From Hirsutella rhossiliensis (taxonomy: Eukaryota; Ascomycota; Sordariomycetes; Hypocreales; Ophiocordycipitaceae), in NCBI RefSeq assembly GCF_020360975.1, contig NW_025408668.1, positions 2,790,001 to 2,854,000 on the forward strand: a stretch of 64,000 nt of DNA, given 5' to 3'. The translations under genes and the position numbers were made by a program. The stretch's first letter is position 1. Every line of letters begins with the position of its first letter. The notes beneath the pieces were generated by a model, which was not told the origin of the DNA, did no database searches, and saw nothing but the letters and a program-made list of their open reading frames with translations. Of the stretch, positions 11,057 through 22,693 are shown piece by piece.

Positions 11057-14000
11057 CCATACGCCGGCTCCGACCCGGATTGCCCACCGTTAGACTTGCA
11101 GATCGAGCTCACAAAAGGGCAGGTTGGACGGGAGCGGCCGAGGCACCGTCATCGTGTTTCCCGCGTCGTCGCCGGTGAAACCTCGCCAAAGGGCCGCCCG
11201 AAACGGGGAAGCGCCATCTGGCCTTGATCCAAATGTGGCATGCGTTTGTCTCGCGCTAGCTCACCGAGAAAAGCCAACGCGTGACTGGACGGCCCTGACG
11301 TCTCACCAAGGCGCCGAGACGCCCGCCAAAGACCGGCGTCCTTTATAGACAAGAGGTGCGTTTCTGTGGCTTGAGACGGTCTGAGGGATGTGGTCTCATA
11401 AAGGAAACACAACCATCAGTTTATCAAACTCGTTGCACGACCTTGATTCGTCGGCGTGTATCTGCTCTCGCACTGTTCCAGCGACAACGATTAGGAGCAA
11501 CTCTGACTGGTACGGGAGTTAAAGTCTCACGGCGGACGAGACACCAGTCGAAAAACTAACAGGGTGGGCGATCTGGTTCCTGGGGTCAGGGTCGGTGTCT
11601 CGCCGTGGCGTGCCATAGGCCGCCGCAGACAATGCAGAGGAACACAGCAGGCAACGAAAATGATGTCTTGTCGCAGCATGTCTGAGTTTGCCCGCATATT
11701 TGTGCACGCAGCCGAGCATGAGCGTGCCGCATAGCTTCGAGTTTCATTCCCCTGGCTCAAGACCGACCGCCCGGAACGGACTCGTCAGCTACAGTCGCGG
11801 ACGGTTGGTACGTCGAGGCGTCTCGACGTCGACACGCGGCCGGGTGGAGGACAAGACGAGGGGAAAGTGTCTGGACTGAAACAGGACGGATGAAGGACCG
11901 CGAGGTTTGAGACATTGCCTGCAGCCATTATGCTCATCTGAAGCTGTGACGGAAACGCAGAGAGCATCGACGTGCCGCGCCACGAGCGCCAAAACGTGAC
12001 ATCAGGCCCAGGGTACAACGTGCGGCGTTGGAGAGCGAGGACCAGCATGCTTGCTGATTGCCACACCGGGAATCTCTTTCTTTTTCTTGCACGGGAGGCG
12101 ATGTTCTGTTGGGAGCAGCGGCCATGACGCAATATGATGATGGCTGGTTACCGCCCTCGTGCGATGAAGTGACAGAAGGAAGTCGTCGTGTCCAACGGTT
12201 CATGATGCGGAGCTAATCGTCTCAGCCCCTGCATCTGGCACATGTCTGCCAGAACCTCTCTGTGAGGCATGATTGGACGTATGCTGTGAGCGCACATATT
12301 GGCTGTTGGGCCAATGCAGATGTTGGATTGAAAAGACGGGACTTTCCGGGATGCTCGTGTCGGTTGGCCAGTGTCCCGGCAATTCGACGGAAAACGTATT
12401 TGATTGACGATGGCAGGCTGGTAAATGTCAGAGGCGAAGGGCCAACGACACGAGGAGGTGCACGAGGTTGTGTGGACCAGAGCTGCAGGCTTGGGCCAAT
12501 GCTTCCCCTTGACCACCCTGGACGCAGCATGGGGCAGACTGGAATCTTTGGGGGACGCAGGGCGAGGCAGCATCTGAAGCCGCGAGGTCACACAGCCCTG
12601 CACCGTGCCGGCTTTCTGTAGCACACCCTCGCCCCATCTGGGCGTACAGAGAACCGTGTCCCCGTCGATCGGTCAAACCCGTGCTGAGCGTGCAGCATGT
12701 TTGACGGATGCTCCGCGGGAAGGGCGCCTGTTTGCCTCGTGCAGGTTGCGTGAGCAGAAGTTTCTTGGATCGGGGCTGGTTTCTCAGAACGGTTGGCTTG
12801 ATCGCTGCGTCAGGCTGCAATGGCACGGAAGCAAACATGGATGCTGTCTAGTCGTGGGATCAAAGGCCCCGTCGCACTGTAGAGATGCCCTTGGATCGGT
12901 CGGCGAGGTAGGGAGAAGACCTTGATGACTTGCATGGCTTTGCTTGGCCCAATGCCGGTGCGGGTGGGCGATGTCGGCCGTGGGCGATGGTTTGAGCGTG
13001 GCAGGGAACACAGCCAGGACGACGACGGTTTCCATTTATTGGGACAATGGACGAGACGGTGGAGCAATGCGTTGGCCAAATTGCCAACGTCCAATTAACC
13101 TTTGGCCATGCTGCTGCGACCTGGACTGTAATAAATCAAATCGGACGTCCCAGACGGCAGTTGGCCCCGTTGGGGATTTTGCTTGGGCGGCGGCACATGG
13201 TCTTTCGGTTTGATTGAGGGGCAATTTATGCCTACATGGGCAGTGAGGTTGTGTGTAAGCTTGTTGGGGGTGCCGAAGATTGGTGCTGCACAAAGTGCTT
13301 GGCGGGCTGAAAGCAGCTTCGTGAGTGTGTTGCGTACGGAGTACTGAGTACTGTACTCCGTTGTGTAGTGCAGCACGTAGGTACGGATGTCCGTACTGTA
13401 CTGTAGGATGGTTAGCAAGCAGCCTTTACGCATGCCTGTCAGATACCCAAGAAGGCAGCCGTGGACGCACACCCTGCCTCCGTACCGTGCTGCACATGTA
13501 CATACCAATGGATGCAGAGGCAGATGCAGATGCAGCATCCACTTGTCCTGGGAATGGTGGGCAACACGGCCCAGAGCAAAGGTTTCCGGTGATGCGAGGG
13601 CCGCGACCAGGGAAGCGGACCGTCGCCGGGGTCACGATAGGCTTTGCCGTTATGCAGAGGCGGATTCGCACCGAGACGGGCAGCGTGAGTGGGAGGCCGG
13701 TGAGCCAGACGTGTCGAGACAGCGAAGGCTGCTCCGACGACGCTGGCCCATCGTGACACTCGGCAACGGGGCAAAGGAAAAGGGAGCCCCGTTGGTCACG
13801 TCTGTCTGCGCTGCTCCCGAGGCAGTGCGGATGGACGGACGTTTGCTCTCCCTGTCTGGGGGGATTCCGTGGGCATGGTTGACGAGGGCAGGCCGGTGAG
13901 GAGGCTCGAGCGAGAGCCCTGCGCAAGCAGCTGGACTGCACAGTGCGAATCATGGCAGTGTCCGCACTACATACACGGTGCTCCGTACGCGCGCCCACCT

Positions 14001-14054
14001 GCAGCGTCACACCGTGCAGCGTCACACCGTGCAGCGTGGCACCGTGCAGCGTAG
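14001..14054. repeat. 15-bp tandem repeat
   Basis: About 3.5 copies of gcagcgtcacaccgt, the third with a two-base change. It is embedded among gtac-type palindromic words. Confidence 0.9.
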
Positions 14055-16192
14055 CATGCGCGTACAGTGCCGTACAGTACCGTACCGGACAACTCTTCGG
14101 GCTTACGGGTCAAGTACGTACTGTACTGCACAGGTACCTAGGCTACTAGTCGGCACTGAGGACGCGTAGTAGATCAGGCGATGCCTCTGTGAGCATATGC
14201 AAAAACCCCGTCTCCTTTGGCGCCAAACATCCGCCGCACTGTGGCATCATCCACGGCGCCAGGCAGATGCGGCACGCCGCTCAGTGGCCAGAATAGCCGA
14301 AGGCCACTGCAGCTGCTTTTTCTGCAGGGTGCTGTACGTACAGTGTGCTCGACTGGGTTTTGTGCAAGCTTGTCTCGACAAGGGCTTGTGCACACATCTG
14401 TGGCATAGTCCTTGGATGCAGTTCGGAGTGCGGAACGAGCATTCAATCTCGTACAGTGCCTCCGATGCACTTTGGAAGCAACAGCAGGTCAGGGGGCCTT
14501 TATCGACGCCTAGTCTGTAAAGACTAATAAATAACATAATTAGAAAACGACGAGAGTCTGGAACTGCGGCGTAGACAACAACATGTACATAAACGGCGCA
14601 ACAGGCACGTCGAACCCAGCCGACACCGGGGCAGAGGAAGGTGGGTATGGAGAGCCGGTAGGTTTGACGGGGTCCAAGATCCGCCACGGCGGAGCCGGGT
14701 CGCTCGAACAGCAGACAAAGGGCCGTTTTCAAAGGCAATTCCTCGACTATTGTCCCTGTAGGCTTGTGCCTTGCGTTGCCCAAGCTCCCAGAGACTTGGA
14801 GCATGACTTGCAGCAGTGCTCAGCAAACCCATCGATACTTTGATGGCTGTCTCGCTCTGTCGTCCTGTACTGTAAGTCATACCTTCGGCGATGCCACCGC
14901 TGGCTGACATTGGTGGGCGAAGGTCTTTGAGCAGTCCAGGGGGGTTGATGGGGAGACTACAAAGGTTGTATTACTGTCCGTTTGCACCCGGCTTGCTCGC
15001 TGGAACGGATGGTTCATCCGATATGAAATAAAAGGCCATCCATCTTTGCCGTTGCTCACATCCTTGTGTAAAAGGGGTTATGCTGCTCCGTATTCGCATT
15101 TACACAGGAAGCGACCGGCCATGTACGGAGGGAGTACAGTGCATAAGCGACGGAGCGTGACCTCTGGTGCGGTGCCGGTGTCATGGGGGCCCCGAGTGAA
15201 CGATGGGGCGGCGGGAATAGACGAGAGCGGGACGCCGTCTTCCTTGTCCGCGGGTGAGAAATGACGAGGGTGTCGCATCCAAGCCTGGCTACAAAGCAGT
15301 GCCCGTGCCATTTGGCTTGCGGTCAGGATTGGGCGCCTGCGGGAGGGCGTGGCACTGTGCTCTTCCTGCTCGGTGCAGCAGGCGTGCCGTGCATGCACGT
15401 GGTAACACACATATGTACTCTACTATACGGTGCCTAATCTGAGGCAGGCCGTGACCTCGATCGGTCATTGCATACATACAGTACATGGCTCGGAGCACGA
15501 GGACGATGGCATCCTCTTGGCTGCCTCGATGAAGGCACCGTCACTCCTTGGACTCAGTCAAGGGCTCGCGTCTGGTTCCTTGCTTTGCCCCCGGCCTACC
15601 TAGCCATGCACCAGCCCAGACCATTGACTTAACTAGTACCTACATAAAATGCGGCGTGGAAAAAAGTACCTACTACTGCACGTGGGTGTATCCGTGGACG
15701 AGGTGCCATGTCCTGTAACTCTGTAACCCCCACAAAAGGCAACCCAGCAGGACGGCTCAGCGCCAACGCCGTAACCGTCTCCGTGGTTGCGGTCCATGTC
15801 CGACGCGGCAGTACTGTACTGTAAGTACTGTAAGCAAAATAAGAGAGCTGGAAAAGGCAATTTTTGTGTTCAATCTCTTATGCGCTCCTCGTCTCGTGCG
15901 AGCGGGTGCCGTGGGGACGACCATCGGCAGGTACAGCGAGCTTGAGTAGAGGACACGTACAGCGCACTGCCGAGCGCACCGAGCACAGAGGAGGGCGAGC
16001 TGGGTCCGGAACCTGCCCAGTACCGGAGGGGCTCGTAGCCCCAGCGTCGCCCGCTGTGGGTCGCTGCTAAGTCCGACTGCATTCTCCGACGACGCCCAGG
16101 CCCGTCCCGTGCTAGTGCCACGGCCCCAGCCATCGGCGTTGGAGTCATGGCTCGACGGTCGACGCATTTCTGGCCTTTACTGGTAATCCATA

Positions 16193-16232
16193 TATATATA
16201 TATATACATATATGCATATATACATATATATC
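16193..16232. repeat. TA/CATA simple repeat
   Basis: An alternating tatata and catata tract of about 40 bp in the veA upstream region. Confidence 0.9.
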
Positions 16233-17589
16233 CGTACGCACATGCGTCTCGCACTTGGTGTCGGCAGCAGCATTAGCAGGTCGGTCGGTCGGAGAGGGCA
16301 TTGGTAGACGGCCAAGGAACGAGCCACGCTACCCCGGTCTGGGTGCAAGCGCCGTCCCGGGCCCGCGAACCACAGATGCCCGGGCCGCTAACCCAAAGCA
16401 CGATAGCTGCACTGTGCCGAGGCCATGGTGCCATTTATGTCCGTACCGGGTACTTTGAGGGGGACAATGGGGATGCGACAGATGAGCGGCGGCACATCTT
16501 TATGCTTCTTGTCTGCTCTCCGGATGCCGGCTCGCGATGCGGTGTGTGTGTGTGCTGGCTGCACACGCATATCCGTAGGAAGCACCCGATCCTCACTCAG
16601 TGTGCACTTTGCACAAAGAGCATAAGCATGTACAGCGCACGAGGCAGCCTGAGACATAAAAATGCCATGTGCACGCGGCCGACTGCGCCACAAGGCTCGG
16701 GGAGACGAACCAGTACTCCGTAGGTAGGTACTGTACATATCCGTACTCCGTACTCCGCTTGACGGATCTGGACCAGCGCTGACCGTGCTGCCCCCTTTCA
16801 CACCCGTGTCTCTCGCTGCCGTCTCAGCTAAAAGCCTGCCTCCTCCTCGGGCTTGATGCTGTTGGTGCGACTTGGCTGCACGGTTTTAAACACATGTGCT
16901 CTTCTCCCCGCAGAGATGGACGGCCTGGCGGCAGTATACTTGGACACTGTGCTTTGATTTCGGTGCATCATTCTGCGTATGCACGTACTTTGGACATGTC
17001 GAGTACATCTTTGAGGCTCAGTGCACATCTTGCCCCGGGCTCGCTGGCCGTCGACAAGCACACGCAAATGAAGCTGGCAAGCGTCACAGTCGGTCTTGTC
17101 TTCATCGCACAGGGAGCCCCTGTACTCCGTACAGTACTCAGGTACGAACTACCCCGGGCGGCGACCAGGCAGTCCCCGGCGCTAACAGCTTGCTTGCTCG
17201 CGCTAACCAGTGTCGACGACCAACGACGACGAACCATGTCTGGGCTCTTGTCTCGTGGCTCCTTGCTTCTGCTGCTGGATGGGAAGAGGGAAGAGGGGGT
17301 GAGCAGGTGATCGGTAACGCTTCGGCGGGCTCCGAGCGTGCGAGGATGGGGGACCAGAAGAGTTGGTGGCGCATCGCGTACAGTACAGTACAGTAGCATC
17401 GAGTCGAGGTGCATTTGCCTGATGCATGCATGTCGATTATGGAGCCGGCCGGAAGACAGACAAAAGCTGTTGCCCGCCCGTCTGGTCGTCGGACGGGCTC
17501 CGAGCTTGGCGGCCAAACGGACCGACCCCCTGCCACAAGGCACGCACCAACAAAGGCGGGCGCCCGCTGGGTACAGTCCGAGTACCCAA

Positions 17590-17655
17590 GGTACCTACCT
17601 ACTTACCTAGGTACCTACTTACCTGAGGTAGGTAGGTAGGTAGGTAGGTAAGTAC
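17590..17655. repeat. Imperfect inverted repeat of gtac/ctac units
   Basis: A run of cctac and ttac units is followed by a run of gtagg units. The left half can pair with the right half, giving a potential long hairpin. No protein is encoded. Confidence 0.85.
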
Positions 17656-17751
17656 TCAGCAGTGCTGGCATCCGTACAGAGTACACCGTGATACCCGCAG
17701 ATCTGCACCTCACGACGCCCTCATTCTCTCTCTTTCTCTCCCTCCCTTTCA

Positions 17752-17787
17752 CACGCACACACACACGCACACTCACACACACACACC
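17752..17787. repeat. CA-rich microsatellite
   Basis: Interrupted cacaca tract with cgcac and ctcac variants. Confidence 0.85.
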
Positions 17788-18176
17788 GTCACGTCCCATC
17801 TGCTCGTGCACCCGCACCACGGGTCATAGACGCAAGTGTGTAGCGCTGCAGCTCGGGCATGACTCGCCACCCCATTCTCCAGACCTCGTCCCCCGATCGT
17901 GGCCGCCCGCTCCTCTGGTTTGCCCCCTCCTAGGCTCGGGTGGGTAAAGGCTAAAGCTACCCCCTGGTCGCGTCCCAAATCCCGGGCATGCACCCACAGA
18001 CTCTCCCTCTGCTGTACAGGCCCTCCTGGGTCCAACGGATTATTGGCGCTCCTCCCACCCCGCCCCCCAGCTGCAACCGCTACCCAGACGCTCGGGGCCT
18101 TGCTGCAGTGACTTGTCCCCAAGTTTTTGCAAGTTCCGCCATCTGTTGCCAGCCAGCCCGCCCGCCAGCCCGTACT

Positions 18177-18213
18177 CACTCACTCGCTCGCTCGCTCACT
18201 CACTCACTCACCC
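18177..18213. repeat. CTCA/CTCG tetranucleotide repeat
   Basis: Runs of tcac and tcgc four-base units in the pyrimidine-rich leader upstream of veA. Confidence 0.9.
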
Positions 18214-18623
18214 ACGCCGCAGCCAACAGCCGTCCAGCCAAGCCAAGCCAGCCAACCAGCCCGCGCCCGCTGACACCAGACGGCACGGCCAGCCATCCAC
18301 CCCGTGAGTCTTGCTGCCCGTGTCTCGCCTCGTGCTCTCCTGTTCCTGAGCCTCCTCCTCCTCCTCTTCCTAGCGGCGGTGCTTGCGCGTGATAACACCT
18401 CCGCCATCGCGGGTACCTGCGCACCTAGTACCAGGTACCTCGACGCCGGCCTTGGCTGCCCGAGCCTCTCGGTGCCCGCAGCTTGCAGCACATGTACCCG
18501 ACTCTTGTCTTTGCCTGGGCCTGCATGTACTCGCTGTACCCGTCCCGTCTCAACCCTGGCCGTGTCTCCCCTGTACTGTACCTTGATCCTGCCAAGAGGG
18601 ACCCGTTCCTTCCCCCCATCCTC

Positions 18624-18662
18624 CTGCTATTCCTTCTGCTATTCCTTCTGCTATTCCTTCTT
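18624..18662. repeat. 12-bp tandem repeat in the veA leader
   Basis: Three copies of ctgctattcctt, about 370 bases upstream of the veA start codon. Confidence 0.9.
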
Positions 18663-18865
18663 CCACTCACGCTTCTCTTTTCCTCTCTCGCTTCGTCCCG
18701 GATCCCTTGATCGACCACCGCTGCCTTTGTCCTTTGTCTCTTTCACGCTGCTTCCTCTTCGCTCCCCCCCCTCTCGAGCTCGATACCCGAGACGTGCTTC
18801 TGCCGTCTGGCCAGTGACAGGCCGGCCGGCCGTCTTGACCGCCGACCACATATATCACAGCGCAG

Positions 18866-18996
18866 GTGAGCATCCTCGTGTCCTCTCGCCCTGAAGACGC
18901 CTACACCACCGCCCTTTGGCTTCGACTTTTGTGCTCTCAGCCCTGCGCTTCGCATCCTCCTCGTATCCGACGGGCTTGCTGATGCTCCCACCTTAG
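18866..18996 (+). other. Candidate intron in the veA 5' leader
   Basis: A strong donor (cag|gtgagc) at 18866 and an acceptor (caccttag) ending at 18996, with a gctgat branch-like site near 18977, could define a 131-nt intron just upstream of the veA start. This rests on splice signals only. Confidence 0.35.
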
Positions 18997-19030
18997 ACCG
19001 GCCCATCGACCGTGCTGCAGACTCGACAAC

Positions 19031-20262
19031 ATGGCGACGCCCGCTTCCATTCCCACAAATTGCTCGCGAGACTCGGTCCAGCGCATCCACCGCATCACCA
19101 GAGAAAACAGGAGCCTGTGGTATCAGTTGACGGTCCTGCAACAGCCTGAACGCGCTCGAGCATGTGGTTCAGGTATGAAAGGTAGGCAAAGCCGCGTCCC
19201 TGATGCCTCTGGCTAGCGCATGTATGCATGTCGGTCAAGCGTCTCCTTGCACCACATGGACGCATCATCAAGCCGTCCCTCTCTTTGCTGACTTGTCGCA
19301 AAGCCAACAGTGACCGACGCCCGGTGGATCCCCCGCCCGTCGTGGAGCTCCGCATCATCGAGGGCCCCTCAGTCGACGAGGGCAAGGACATCACCTTTGA
19401 CTACAATGCCAACTTCTTCCTCTACGCGAGCCTGGAGCAGGCCCGCAACGTCGCCCACGGCCGCGTCCAAACCCCTGCTGCCAGCAACCCTCCCATCCTG
19501 ACGGGTGTTCCTGCGTCGGGCATGGCGTATCTGGACCGACCTGCCGAGGCCGGTTACTTCATCTTTCCCGACCTCTCGGTCCGCCACGAGGGCTACTTTC
19601 GCCTATCCTTCAGCCTCTTCGAGACGACCAAGGAGGAAAAGGACTTTGATCTCGAGCCCGCCGACAGCGACCTGCCCCCCGGCGTCGACTGGCGCATGGA
19701 GATCAAGACGCACCCCTTCAATGTCTACAGCGCCAAGAAGTTCCCTGGTCTCATGGAGAGCACCCAGCTCAGCAAGACGGTGGCTGACCAAGGGTGCCGC
19801 GTCCGGATCCGACGCGACGTGCGCATGAGGAAGCGCGATGGCAAGTCCAACGGCTATGAACGACGCGACGACGAATACTCGCGCCGCCGAACCGTTACTC
19901 CCGCATCCGAAGACCCTCACGGCATCCGCCCTCGGTCCCTCAGCAACTCGAGCGAGCCGCGCGTTCAGTACGGGGGCGACGCTACTCGGCGGCCCTCGGC
20001 CGTCGATCCGTATCCTCCGCCACCACCGCCGCCGGGCTACGAGGCCGCACCACCCCCCAGCCGCGGGCACCTTTCCTTTGGAGACGCCCCGCCGCCGCAA
20101 TACGCCGCACCGCGGCACTACCCCCAGGCGGGAATTTCTGCACCGCCCGTGTCGCCCGGCGGGCCCTACCCATCCGCTCAATCTCCCTACGGTTACCATC
20201 ACGGTAGGACCTTGAGCTCGGCGTGCCCCTCGCCCGCGCTCTCCGCCAAGCAGGAACCGTAG
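19031..20262 (+). CDS. veA: Velvet-domain regulator VeA, ends at an in-frame TAG
   Basis: Exons 19031-19181 and 19304-20262 give 369 residues; the 122-nt intron has a gctgac branch site. VeA-type proteins bind VelB and LaeA and control light-dependent development and secondary metabolism from the nucleus. The N-terminus [10 protein letters not shown], then [12 protein letters not shown], and after the junction [14 protein letters not shown], are family signatures. The velvet domain covers roughly residues 20-225, including [19 protein letters not shown] and [13 protein letters not shown] Pro/Ser-rich tail follows. Where other VeA proteins carry a basic nuclear-localisation stretch after RITRE, this one reads NRSLWY, so that signal looks weakened. 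TAG at 20260-20262 stops the frame, yet the same frame continues to 20688 with a VeA-like C-terminus. The annotated product may therefore be truncated, or the stop may be an error or spliced out. Confidence 0.88.
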
Positions 20263-20688
20263 GATCGATCCTCGGGCAGCTACGTGACTCCCTCGCCGTC
20301 GTCGTACTCGTCGACAGACGGCCATTCACGGCGGGACTCGCACACGTCGTTCAACTCGACTCCCTCGCTGCCCCCGCCAGCGCAGAGGACTAAACCGATC
20401 AAGCCACACGCATCTCTGGCACCCCTCAAGATTGCCTCTCTGGTGTCGCCGCTGCCTCCCATCGAGGCGCAAGCCGAGCCACTGCCTGCGCCTCCGGTCG
20501 TGTTCACCGGCGGCAAGCGAAAGCATGAGATTGTCTTTCACCAGAACGCGCAACCGCTCCACAACGGCCGGCGACAGCTGGATCCTCACTTTGGCGGCCG
20601 CACGGGTGCGACATCGGATCCCGGCCAAGGCATGTACTCGCGGGCCGACGGCAAGGTCGGGGTTGTCACGTTTAGCCAGTGGCAATGA
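20263..20688 (+). pseudogene. In-frame VeA C-terminal continuation beyond the stop
   Basis: Reading on in the same frame after TAG gives 141 residues to a stop at 20688. They include a Ser/Pro-rich stretch, then GGKRKHEIVF, QPLHNG and YSRADG. This resembles the conserved C-terminal region of filamentous-fungal VeA proteins (KRKH..VF, PL..G, Y.RADG). Together with the upstream exons it would make a 511-residue protein with one nonsense codon at position 370. Confidence 0.65.
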
Positions 20689-21875
20689 TGCCGGCGCTGC
20701 GAGATTTGCATGCGACTTGTGCGACTTGTCCCCGCCCCGGCGAGAGAGGATCATCACCGCCATGTCGCAAGCACGAAGTAATTTTTCCTTGGTTTTGACA
20801 TTTACGGGGGCTTGAGGCGCAACTGCTTTAACTTGGAGCTTCATATGCTGGGCAAAGATGATATACAGGTATGGCGAGCGTTCGGCTCGCTGATCAGTGT
20901 GCTTTTACAACCGCCATCCATCACGGGCTCCTCTCCCACGGATGACGAGGGCGGCAAGCGGAGGATGACCGAGCTCCCCTCTTACCTTGTCCGTTTGCTT
21001 TGTTGCTCTGCGCCATGCCCTGCTTTCGAGGGGCTTTCGACTGGGATTTCTTTTTGACCATTTTTTTCGACGGCGCAAGTGCTTTGGTTGTTGAATCGTC
21101 GTTGTGCGGGCTGCCATGTTTGGAGAAGGATACCATTGGGAAGCAAGTTGAGCAGCGTTTTCTATGTTACGACGGCACGGAAAATACGTTTACGGGAAAG
21201 GCTTCTGCTAGGGAGATATCCAGGTGGTACTGTAGAGGAGGATGTGTATGTATGGCTATTTTGGAGGGGCGTGCGTTTTCTGAAGGAGACGATGGGTGCC
21301 GATTGGGCCCGCTCGAAGCAGAGTGTGCCGGGTAGATGATGGCGTCGTGACGTGTTGCTAGGGGTTCTCATGGCTGTCAGTTGGAAGTGATTTAAGCCTG
21401 TCGTTTGTCATGTCACGGAAGCAGCCGTTTGGGCGGGCGGGGCTGTAAGGGGCACATGCAATGCAACAGGCGGGGGCGGACGGGCCGTCGGACATGCCAG
21501 GGGTCAGAGTTGTCTTGGCACAGCGCCGTTGCCGTGGTGAGGTCACGTGTGGCCCCACCTGGCGAGGAACGAAGGCGAGCTACATCAACAAACACCGAGA
21601 ATGAGCTCTCTGGCCACGCTCCCTTGTTCTCCCATGCAGCCCATTACTCTGTCTCTGCTGTCTGCCTTGAACATCTCGTCTATCGGAGCGACTCTGCACC
21701 TGTCGAGATTGGGGGGTGCGTACTTGCTTGGACGAGAGCAGCCAGGCACGCAGAGATAACGACACGACGACATAGCCATCCATAGACCACAGGGGCAGAG
21801 GCAACAAACCCGACAAGAGAAAAAGGACACGTTAAGCAAGGGAGCAACAGCAAGAAAAGCACCAGCCAGACAACC
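20689..21875. other. Intergenic between veA and the low-complexity gene
   Basis: Contains the presumed veA 3' UTR and the promoter of the next gene. No coding sequence recognised. Confidence 0.6.
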
Positions 21876-22657
21876 ATGGGGCCGCCTCGCACGCGGGCGC
21901 AAAACCTCGCCGCCGCCGCCGCCGCCGCCGCAGCGGCGGCCCAGTCGCGCAGCCGCTTCCTCGAGGGCTCCATGAACGACCGCGCCTCGGCCGTGCCGCC
22001 CGTGGCCTTTCTCGGCCCTGCGGAGCGCGCGGCCCTCGAGCGGCCCGTGCTGTCGGCGGCTGCTGATGGCGCGGGCGGTGGTGGTGAGGATGCGGCGCGG
22101 CAGCAGCGTCAACAGCAGCGTCAACAGCAGCAGCAGGGGCGTCGCGCGGCGGGGAAGATGCGCTTGGGGCTGGTGTGGGAGGGTGTGCGTGGGAGGCTGA
22201 GGCGGCGGCGGGAGGCGGCGGGGGGTGAGGACGGTGCCGGCGGGAGGAAAAAGTCGTCGTCGTCATCGTCGTCGTCGTCAGGTGGTCATCCGCAGGGCGC
22301 AGAGGAGAGGAAGCCGTGTGACGGCGGCGCGGACCGGCCGTCGAGGGAAGAGGTGCTCGCCAGCTACCACCAGCTCGTCTCGGCGGGCTTCTTTGCGAAC
22401 CACGCCGTCTACTCGACTCGTCGGCCACCTCCCGGCACTCCCGCCCGTCCCGCCACGGCGCACGAGTCGCGGCCTCGCAGCCCGAATCAGCAGCGACAGC
22501 AGCAGGAGCAGCAGCAGCCTCCTCCTTGTCCCGGTCGCGAAGCCCCCCTCCCTCCGCAGTGGCCCCTCGCCCGCAAAGCTCCCCGGGCAACCCCCGCCTC
22601 GCCCGTCTGCTCGCCCGCCAGCCTCGCCTCCTCGCGCGGGACCAAGCGCCCCGCCGC

Positions 22658-22693
<36 letters not shown>

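Larger units (their letters stand above)
11067..19030. other. Long gene-free region upstream of veA
   Basis: About 8 kb without a gene I can support. Frames on both strands are mutually overlapping, Cys/Arg/His-rich and without domains. The region is rich in short self-complementary words built from gtac, tactccgtac and gtactgtac (around 13334-13400, 14060-14135, 15810-15835, 16712-16757, 17119-17150, 17378-17395). It also holds several simple repeats, listed separately. The last kilobase is a pyrimidine-rich leader to veA. Confidence 0.6.

Noticed and set aside
12148..14025. Several 130-200 codon frames between the MITE and veA
   Set aside because: They overlap on both strands, are Cys/Arg/His-rich and lack introns, domains or start context; none is supportable.
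18304..18894. Open frame with a signal-peptide-like Leu-rich beginning
   Set aside because: It begins at GTG, lies in the CT-rich veA leader, and its Leu/Ser/Pro content simply reflects pyrimidine-rich DNA.
20204..20317. Cryptic intron that would remove the veA stop
   Set aside because: It is in frame with plausible gtagga and cgacag sites. It would, however, also remove the Ser/Tyr-rich segment that looks like normal VeA coding sequence, so I kept it only as a possibility to test.
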